Source: a virus
Length of the DNA: 20,483 nt
Strand: one strand, 5' to 3'
Virus record (IMG/VR): IMGVR_UViG_3300030060_005311
Location: 1-20,483 of that record
In this document: piece after piece, positions 15,741 through 20,483 of the stretch
How the letters are laid out: each line of letters starts with the position of its first letter
How positions within the stretch are numbered: the first letter of the stretch is position 1
Made by a program: the position numbers and the translations under genes
Notes under the pieces: generated by a model
What the model saw: only the letters and a program-made list of their open reading frames with translations
Database searches by the model: none
Told to the model about the DNA's origin: nothing

Positions 15741-16289
15741 CTATTTTTTAGCAATACCTCTAAAAGCATCATCTTTGAATTGTTGAAAATTAAAAGCTAT
15801 TGCATACTTAGAATTATTTGAAGTGTTTACTGGAGATGAGTGTCGTAAAATACCACTGAATAGAACTAATGAATTTTTCTCAGGATAAACTTCTAGGTTC
15901 AAATCTGGAAAAATTAAAGGTGTATTTTTTTCAGATAAATAAAGCACACCAGATATCGGGCTTGCTATATGATCATGTTCTTGTGTGAAATCGTTTGTAT
16001 CGTGTCTTAAACCCCAAGCTTCATGTAAATTCATTCTTTGAAAATTACCTGCTTCAGTAACTTTATGCATACCTTGAGCCATGGCTTGTAAAAAATCAGG
16101 GTCATGATCAAAAGCATGCCAAACCGTCATTTTGCCTTTTACATTTGTAGCATAATTTAAATTATTTTGTGAAATCAAATGATCTATTTTTTTTATTAAT
16201 TTTTCACTGTCACACTGCACTATGTATTCATGTAAAAAAACTTTTACATTTATTTCTTTCTCAATCTGTTTTCTTATCATTTGGTTCAA
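15741..16289 (-). CDS. Putative 2OG-Fe(II) oxygenase with Lys at the 2OG-arginine position
   Basis: The 182-residue protein carries QEHDHIASPISGVLYLSE (103-120) with the HxH pair H105/H107, then LVLFSGILRHSSP (141-153) with distal H150, and SKYAIAFNF (160-168), where lysine K161 occupies the site (11 residues after the distal His) that holds arginine in the sister genes. The fold is the HxH-type putative 2OG-Fe(II) oxygenase. Whether lysine can replace the arginine in binding 2OG is not known here. The annotated start overlaps the end of the 80-residue gene by 29 bases; the second Met (residue 4) would shorten this overlap by 9 bases. Confidence 0.85.
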   Translation of the reverse strand: MNQMIRKQIEKEINVKVFLHEYIVQCDSEKLIKKIDHLISQNNLNYATNVKGKMTVWHAFDHDPDFLQAMAQGMHKVTEAGNFQRMNLHEAWGLRHDTNDFTQEHDHIASPISGVLYLSEKNTPLIFPDLNLEVYPEKNSLVLFSGILRHSSPVNTSNNSKYAIAFNFQQFKDDAFRGIAKK

Positions 16290-16503
16290 CAGGTGTAACA
16301 GTTTGATTATGTGAAAATTTATTTTTATAGCTCGGGTGAAAGTTAGCTTGCCATGTAGATATAATAGCTATTAATATATTACCAAAATGTTTCAAAGCTG
16401 GACCATCTAAGTGTAACTTTCTTCTTTTAATAAGTGTCCAAACCTCTTTCCAAGTAAATATAATATCAGCTGAACCGTCTTTTTTATTTTGCCTTATTTC
16501 CAT
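16261..16503 (-). CDS. Small conserved-looking phage protein (80 residues)
   Basis: The 80-residue product has a mixed N-terminus (MEIRQNKKDGSADIIFTWKE), a helical Lys/Leu-rich middle (VWTLIKRRKLHLDGPALKHF, 21-40) and a hydrophobic segment (ILIAIISTWQANF, 43-55), ending in a polar tail rich in Asn and Lys. I recall similar short proteins with an LKHFGN-like segment in marine phages, but no function is known to me. It lies one base downstream of the 184-residue oxygenase gene and overlaps the next oxygenase gene. Its conservation cannot be tested from this sequence alone. Confidence 0.78.
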   Translation of the reverse strand: MEIRQNKKDGSADIIFTWKEVWTLIKRRKLHLDGPALKHFGNILIAIISTWQANFHPSYKNKFSHNQTVTPVEPNDKKTD

Positions 16504-17058
16504 TTATCCTCCTTTTTGTGTTCCCCATAACATTCTTCCATCTCTGAAATGATTTGCGTGTATTCCGTTTTTATTAACATAATGTAAAAATGCTTGTGCA
16601 CAATAATCACCAGTAAAATTTTCTCTCCAATGTTCTACTTCACAACCAGCATAAACAACTCCATCTCCTGGTTGTAAAATGATGCTCTTATCATTTATAA
16701 ATATTGGCCAATCAGTTCCACAAGATCCTAAATTTACTGTAACACTATACTCACAAGACGGTCTATCTTTATGTTTTTTTAAATCTGCATTGAAAGTATA
16801 CATTCTCCAATATGAGTAAGTTGGCAAAAGTTCTAATCCAACTAAATCATTCATAGTTTTATTTTTACTAACAAGTAAGGCATCAATTACTTTATCACCG
16901 TAAAAAGATGTATCTCCCTGCTCAGATTGAACCCACTCAAAACTATCAAAATTTAATCTATGTGCAATTCTTGAATAATGATGCAATAAATCTACCTCAC
17001 CTTTTGATAAAAAATTAGGTATCTTTTTATATCTTATTTCACCTAAAGAATCTTTCAT
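16504..17058 (-). CDS. 2OG-Fe(II) oxygenase-like protein, divergent family
   Basis: The 184-residue protein has the HxD ligands in LKKHKDRPSCEYSVTVNLG (93-111; H96, D98) and a distal histidine in GDGVVYAGCEVEHWRENF (131-148; H143), separated by strand-rich sequence (PIFINDKSIILQPG). The HKDRPSCEYSVTVNLG stretch, with Arg-Pro after the Asp, follows a pattern I recognise from a group of phage-encoded oxygenases. The closing strand is FTGDYCAQAFLHYV, and no arginine lies at the usual position 10-11 after the distal His; Q155 or R145 are the only candidates. The N-terminus (IPNFLSKGEVDLLHHYSRIA) begins like P4Hc enzymes. It lies one base after the 192-residue oxygenase gene. Confidence 0.82.
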   Translation of the reverse strand: MKDSLGEIRYKKIPNFLSKGEVDLLHHYSRIAHRLNFDSFEWVQSEQGDTSFYGDKVIDALLVSKNKTMNDLVGLELLPTYSYWRMYTFNADLKKHKDRPSCEYSVTVNLGSCGTDWPIFINDKSIILQPGDGVVYAGCEVEHWRENFTGDYCAQAFLHYVNKNGIHANHFRDGRMLWGTQKGG

Positions 17059-17059
17059 A

Positions 17060-17638
17060 CTATTGCAGCCAAGATACGATTGAATATCTTGTTCCTTTTT
17101 TTACCGGGTTGATTTTGTGTGGATACATAAAATTACTTGGCCAAATAATTATCCTTCCTGGCACAACATCTATTTTAATTTCAGGATCATCAAGAGTTTT
17201 AAAACAAAGTTCTCCTCCTTCATAATCATTATTTAACAAAATAATACAACTAAATTTTCTATTAAAACCATGACCATCATCAACGTGATATTTATAATGT
17301 TGGTTTTTTTGATATTTCAAAGCTTGCATATCAAAGACTTGTGCGTAATAAACATCTTTGAACTCATCCACATATTTTGACATAGCTTTTACTATAAAAG
17401 AATTCATAAGAGCAAACCAATGACAATTACTCATAGAATCATTACAATTATTTAAACCTATAATATCGACATCTCTTATTTCTTTGTTAAGAGTCCCCTT
17501 TCCGGCTTCTTTTAATCCAATAGTTCCACTCTCTGATCTGCCCTCATCGAAAGCCTTAGATAAATATTTAATACAACCACCAATAAATTTTGGTGGGATT
17601 AATCCATCGTATGTTCTGATAAAATGTTTGGTGTCCAT
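17060..17638 (-). CDS. 2OG-Fe(II) oxygenase, prolyl-4-hydroxylase-like
   Basis: The 192-residue protein carries the complete P4Hc signature. HYKYHVDDGHGFNRKFSCII (114-133) holds HxD at H118 and D120, LLNNDYEGGELCF (134-146) is the conserved turn, and GRIIIWPSNFMYPHKINPV (161-179) holds distal H174, with R184 in KGTRYSIVSW completing the 2OG site, ten residues after the His. The N-terminus (FIRTYDGLIPPKFIGGCIKY) begins as in Asp/Pro hydroxylases. Enzymes of this family hydroxylate peptidyl proline or other small substrates. It is the first gene of the oxygenase block, and the short gap before it holds a hairpin and a possible promoter. Confidence 0.9.
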   Translation of the reverse strand: MDTKHFIRTYDGLIPPKFIGGCIKYLSKAFDEGRSESGTIGLKEAGKGTLNKEIRDVDIIGLNNCNDSMSNCHWFALMNSFIVKAMSKYVDEFKDVYYAQVFDMQALKYQKNQHYKYHVDDGHGFNRKFSCIILLNNDYEGGELCFKTLDDPEIKIDVVPGRIIIWPSNFMYPHKINPVKKGTRYSIVSWLQ

Positions 17639-17644
17639 AAGACT

Positions 17645-17673
17645 CTAGTATCAAATAAGATACTATTTGTAAA
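17645..17673 (-). promoter_or_regulatory. Possible promoter before the first oxygenase gene
   Basis: On the minus strand the 35-base gap contains TTTACA (17673-17668; five of six bases of the -35 consensus), followed after 15 bases by GATACT (four of six) or after 17 bases by TACTAG (three of six). The ATG of the oxygenase gene follows shortly after. This may start a transcript for the modification genes, but the -10 element is poor and the match could be chance. Confidence 0.25.
17646..17665. repeat. Inverted repeat (7-bp stem, 6-base loop)
   Basis: TAGTATC at 17646-17652 pairs with GATACTA at 17659-17665 around the loop AAATAA. It fills most of the gap between the 154-residue gene and the first oxygenase gene. 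There is no T-run after it on the minus strand, so it does not look like a standard intrinsic terminator. It could be an operator, an RNA processing site or chance. It overlaps the possible promoter. Confidence 0.5.
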
Positions 17674-18138
17674 CTAGTAAGCGCAGTGGTTGCTTATAGG
17701 CACAGATACTAAATTTTCGTCTCTTACGTGTTCATTCCATGTTTTTGTCATTGGATATGTTAACGTAGAAAAATCAAAGGTTTTAATTAATTCTAAATAA
17801 TTTTCTACATCTGTTTTAAATGATGGCATAGGTGACCAATCATAACGTCCTAAAATATTTTCTAATACTTCAGCATAATCTCGCATTTCTGTTGAAATAG
17901 TTTCTACATGATCATTATAAAGAATAGTATGATCTTCAATAGTAAATGATTTATCATCATTACGTATTACATGTTTATGATTTAGATTTATTGATTCATA
18001 GTCTGCATCAGATATTTCATGAACACATCCTTTTGGTTTGTAATGACTGTCATAATTACCGTGAATACATCTTAAATGATTCTCGGTTTTTCCTATACCT
18101 AAATGATATCCATCCAAATTTGTTATTAAGTATGCCAT
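17674..18138 (-). CDS. Unknown protein next to tail fibre gene (154 residues)
   Basis: The 154-residue product begins MAYLITNLDGYHLGIGKTEN and is rich in His, Asp, Asn and Tyr in its first two thirds (for example NLNHKHVIRNDDKSFTIEDH), with a helical segment near 85-120. It shows no signal peptide, membrane segment or catalytic signature that I recognise. The gene starts two bases after the tail-fibre-like gene ends. A tail-fibre accessory or chaperone role would fit the location but is only a guess. Its 3' neighbour is the first oxygenase gene. Confidence 0.75.
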   Translation of the reverse strand: MAYLITNLDGYHLGIGKTENHLRCIHGNYDSHYKPKGCVHEISDADYESINLNHKHVIRNDDKSFTIEDHTILYNDHVETISTEMRDYAEVLENILGRYDWSPMPSFKTDVENYLELIKTFDFSTLTYPMTKTWNEHVRDENLVSVPISNHCAY

Positions 18139-18140
18139 AA

Positions 18141-19502
18141 TTAACTCTGAAAGTTTTCGTAGATTAATATTGCTCCTGGTGAACCACCTGATGCAGGATA
18201 AACAGGCACTTGAGGGTTTCTTCTTCCACCTCGTCCACCAGTTCCTGATCCTTGTGGCATGTTGAATTGCACAGGAAAGTTTTGTGTTGCACCTGGAGGG
18301 CCAGCTGGTCCTACTGTTACTCCTTGAATTTGTTGTGGAGACGTTCCTGCTCCAAAAACTGTGGCTATTCTTCTTTGTGTTTGTAAAGGAGATGCAGGGA
18401 AAGCAATACTTAAATCAATCGTTGCTCCCGGTGCTGTTCCTGTTGGACCCTCACCTTGTCCAGCATTGTCTTGTAGTGATCCTCCAGCAGTTCCTGTAGC
18501 AACCACAGGACTACCAAACGTACTGTCTTGTCCTGGGTTACCTTGAGGTGGTGAAGTTTGATTAGAACTTTGACCGCTTCCTCCACTGCCTATTGTGTAA
18601 GGTTGCGTGTAAGGTTGAGTTACTGGTATTGAGAAATAGCCAAAACCGCCTGTTCCACCAACTGAAGGTTGTTGTGAAGGTGTGGGTGGTGAGCTTCTTC
18701 CTCCTCCGCCACCGCCAACTATATAAACTCCAAGTTTTGTTGTTTGTGGTTGTGCTGTAAAACTGTACGTACCTGATTGAGATGCTGCATCAGTTAAAAA
18801 ATAATCAGGAGATCCAGCAGACCCTGTGGCTGCTGCTGTAATTCTTCCGTCCTCATCCACTGTGATGTTTGCAGTTGTGTATGAGCCAGCAGTCACAGCT
18901 GTGGATTGTAATTGTGCAGGCCCTACAGAATTAGGTGCCATTTTATTTAATGTAACATTAGATTGTACAAGTTGCGCAGTGCCAACTGAATTTGGTGCCA
19001 TCTTGTTAATTGTTACGTTTGATTGTAAAATTTTTGCTGTCGTTACAGCATCACTTGCAATTTGAGCTGCAGCTATAGTTCCACCCATAGTGTCTAAAGA
19101 AATTTCTTTTAAATTTGTTCCGTCTGCATATGCTCCGTAAATTTTTGCAGCGTCCGGAGTGAATCCAGTTCCAGATGCAGTTTTAATAGTTAAATTAGAC
19201 GGGTTAGTTAAACCTGTACAATCGAAGATATAAAATTTTTCTATGCCATCAGGTATTGTACAAATTGTGCTAGCTGCAATTGATGCAGTTGCAAATTTGA
19301 TAACCATATTTCTAGCGTTTGACAATGTAGCATTAGACATTACAAGAGCTAAAGTTCCACCACTTGATAGTGTTACCTGCTCAAAACCTGCTACGGCTTG
19401 TTGAATTAAATTTAAATTAGTGTTTGTTTTATCACCCCAAGTACCAGCATTTTGGCCAGTTACCATTAATTCTAGTTTGAGGTCTGTAGAATATTGTGAC
19501 AT
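18141..19502 (-). CDS. Tail-fibre-like adhesin with glycine-rich C-terminal domain
   Basis: The 453-residue protein starts with STDLKLELMVTGQNAGTWGD (5-24) and NTNLNLIQQAV (27-37), an N-terminal attachment pattern I associate with marine phage tail fibres. Residues 155-194 hold two near-identical 20-residue units built around an NVT-[IL]-NKMAPNSVG core. From about 258 the sequence is glycine-rich: YIVGGGGGGRSS (260-271), GGTGGFGYFSIPV (282-294), YTIGSGGSGQ (302-311) and GNPGQDSTFGS (321-331). This is the layout of the 'glycine-rich domain' adhesins of phage fibre tips and resembles T-even gp38-type glycine motifs. A short Gly-Pro-Pro collagen-like stretch lies at 398-406. A ribosome binding site AAGGA precedes the ATG by four bases. 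Receptor recognition is inferred. Confidence 0.85.
   Translation of the reverse strand: MSQYSTDLKLELMVTGQNAGTWGDKTNTNLNLIQQAVAGFEQVTLSSGGTLALVMSNATLSNARNMVIKFATASIAASTICTIPDGIEKFYIFDCTGLTNPSNLTIKTASGTGFTPDAAKIYGAYADGTNLKEISLDTMGGTIAAAQIASDAVTTAKILQSNVTINKMAPNSVGTAQLVQSNVTLNKMAPNSVGPAQLQSTAVTAGSYTTANITVDEDGRITAAATGSAGSPDYFLTDAASQSGTYSFTAQPQTTKLGVYIVGGGGGGRSSPPTPSQQPSVGGTGGFGYFSIPVTQPYTQPYTIGSGGSGQSSNQTSPPQGNPGQDSTFGSPVVATGTAGGSLQDNAGQGEGPTGTAPGATIDLSIAFPASPLQTQRRIATVFGAGTSPQQIQGVTVGPAGPPGATQNFPVQFNMPQGSGTGGRGGRRNPQVPVYPASGGSPGAILIYENFQS
18921..19040 (-). repeat. Two direct 60-bp repeats in the tail-fibre gene
   Basis: Two consecutive 60-base units encode residues 155-174 and 175-194, TAKILQSNVTINKMAPNSVG and TAQLVQSNVTLNKMAPNSVG. 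Sixteen of 20 positions are identical by eye. Codon differences between the copies suggest an old duplication kept at protein level, not a recent DNA duplication. They probably form repeated shaft elements. Confidence 0.8.
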
Positions 19503-19523
19503 ATGTTCCTTATATTATCAAAA

Positions 19524-20417
19524 TTAAGCGGCTCGATCAACCTCGGTCCAAACATTATTTACACCAGGATCAATCTCTGCCCACGCAGTTACATTAGTCG
19601 AACCAAGATTTGATGTCAACCCTATACCAGTTAAGCTAATATTAGCAGTTCCTGTAACGACAGTTGAGCCTAAAGAAGTTGTTAAAGTAAATGATTCAGC
19701 TCCCACTATTTGACCTGGTATCTCAGCTGGCGTGCCTAAACTTAAAGCAAGAGCTTGACCTGAAACTGTTTCAAAAGTGCTCTGTTGTAAGCTAATAGAT
19801 CCTAAACTTACAGAAGCAGATATACCTGTTACAGGCACTGTTAATTTTAAGCCTGCAATAGTATTACCGATAGCTGTTGAAAGTAATCCAGCTGTGGTTA
19901 CAGACTCAACAGTAGATTGGACTAAACTTTGATTACCCTGAGAAAGCGTCATTGCATCTTCACCAACGAAGACAGTTACGCTTCCATCAATTTGAATTGA
20001 GTTTAATCCTTGAGTAATTGTTAAAAGATCTAATCCTGATACAGAAACTGACACATCTGTTTTACCAACAGCTGCACCAACAGATGTTGTTAAAGATTGA
20101 CCAACGGCTTGTGCTGAGAATGTATCGCCCCAAGCTCGGTTACCCCAACCGCCTCGTCCCCAACCAATTTCAACCAAACCTTCAGCTGTGACTGCACCAA
20201 TAGCAGAGGTTAATCCTTGACCTTGTGCAAGCACATCACCCGTGATACCCCAAGAGCCAGTGCCCCAAGCTGGTCTACCCCAACCTTCTCCTGGTCCTGC
20301 AAATGCTAAATCTTGAATTGATGGTGTTGCTACAACACCTGTGACGTTTACGGTTACACTGGATGCATCTCCCCAGTTACCTTGTCCCCAACTTAATGCT
20401 CCCCAAGTATTAGCCAT
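19524..20417 (-). CDS. Probable virion structural protein with WG triads
   Basis: The 297-residue product has three clusters of tryptophan-glycine pairs with a strict period of five residues: W5/W10/W15, W46/W51/W56 and W86/W91/W96. The clusters are themselves about 40 residues apart. The remaining two thirds is a Val/Thr/Ser/Gly beta-rich chain with repeated phrases such as QSLTTSVGAAVG, LTTSLGSTVVTG and IGLTSNLGSTNV, suggesting a fibrous or beta-solenoid form. No signal peptide is seen. An AGGAG-like ribosome binding site (CGGAG) lies six bases before the ATG. The place before the tail-fibre gene and the repeats point to a virion surface or tail component, but I cannot name a characterised homologue. 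Confidence 0.82.
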   Translation of the reverse strand: MANTWGALSWGQGNWGDASSVTVNVTGVVATPSIQDLAFAGPGEGWGRPAWGTGSWGITGDVLAQGQGLTSAIGAVTAEGLVEIGWGRGGWGNRAWGDTFSAQAVGQSLTTSVGAAVGKTDVSVSVSGLDLLTITQGLNSIQIDGSVTVFVGEDAMTLSQGNQSLVQSTVESVTTAGLLSTAIGNTIAGLKLTVPVTGISASVSLGSISLQQSTFETVSGQALALSLGTPAEIPGQIVGAESFTLTTSLGSTVVTGTANISLTGIGLTSNLGSTNVTAWAEIDPGVNNVWTEVDRAA

Positions 20418-20483
20418 GGAGAACTCCGAACGGAAGACCCGCTATAGAAAACAAATTAGTAATGTTTGCCATAGCAGGCACCT
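20410..20483 (-). CDS. C-terminal end of an upstream gene (partial)
   Basis: On the minus strand a frame open from the window edge reads VPAMANITNLFSIAGLPFGV and ends with LHG and a TAA at 20412-20410. It overlaps the start of the WG-repeat gene by eight bases, in the same style as the other junctions in this window. This is likely the last part of the next gene upstream. It could instead be a 20-residue peptide starting at the internal Met. Too little is visible to assign a function. Confidence 0.45.
   Translation of the reverse strand, partial: VPAMANITNLFSIAGLPFGVLHG

Noticed and set aside
17646-17665. Inverted repeat read as an intrinsic terminator
   Set aside because: There is no run of T after the stem on the minus strand, the stem is AT-rich and short, and genes continue in the same direction.
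18690-18730. Glycine-rich run in the tail-fibre gene read as a sequencing artefact or low-complexity repeat expansion
   Set aside because: The codons for glycine vary and the run fits several other glycine clusters with conserved spacing in an adhesin-like domain.
1-20483. tRNA genes, CRISPR arrays, insertion sequences or attachment sites
   Set aside because: The gaps between genes are under about 50 bases, and I found no tRNA-like cloverleaf, regularly spaced repeats, transposase-like frames or terminal inverted repeats.

Overview
The window looks like a piece of an AT-rich marine phage genome, most likely an uncultured podovirus-like phage of a low-GC marine bacterium such as SAR11 or a similar host. 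Host and phage group are inferences from base composition and protein style. Every gene I support lies on the minus strand. The genes are packed almost end to end, and many join by stop/start overlaps of the TAATG or ATGA type. The whole window therefore reads as one late, virion-related transcription unit running from high to low coordinates. No gene-free stretch exceeds about 50 bases.

Layout in order of transcription (right to left). (1) 20483-17674: the tail end of an upstream gene, a structural protein with regularly spaced WG repeats, a tail-fibre-like adhesin with a glycine-rich tip, and a small unknown protein. (2) 17638-15741: a first block of three 2-oxoglutarate/Fe(II) (2OG) oxygenase-like genes plus one small conserved-looking protein. 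(3) 15690-12999: a P22 gp10-like tail/DNA-stabilisation protein followed by two small genes, one a probable beta-rich structural protein. (4) 13006-7260: a second, larger block with five 2OG oxygenase-like genes (three consecutive), two tiny genes (one extremely basic), one further prolyl-hydroxylase-like gene within that set, a JmjC/cupin-type oxygenase, a GT4-type glycosyltransferase, another 2OG oxygenase and a GT-A-type glycosyltransferase. (5) 7213-1: a structural protein, a GNAT-like protein, a Gln/Ala-rich protein, a 738-residue protein and a very large protein that runs off the window. The order and sizes of the last four recall the T7 gp13-gp14-gp15-gp16 internal-core/ejection genes.

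The most striking feature is that ten genes of the non-haem Fe(II) oxygenase (double-stranded beta-helix) type fall within about 9.6 kb (8083-17638), interleaved with two glycosyltransferases and placed between tail and ejection-protein genes. Because they share the late structural transcript, I infer that they modify virion proteins or host surface glycans, for example by hydroxylation followed by glycosylation. The substrate is not visible in the sequence. Three of the oxygenases lack the usual arginine that binds the 2OG carboxylate, so they may use altered chemistry.
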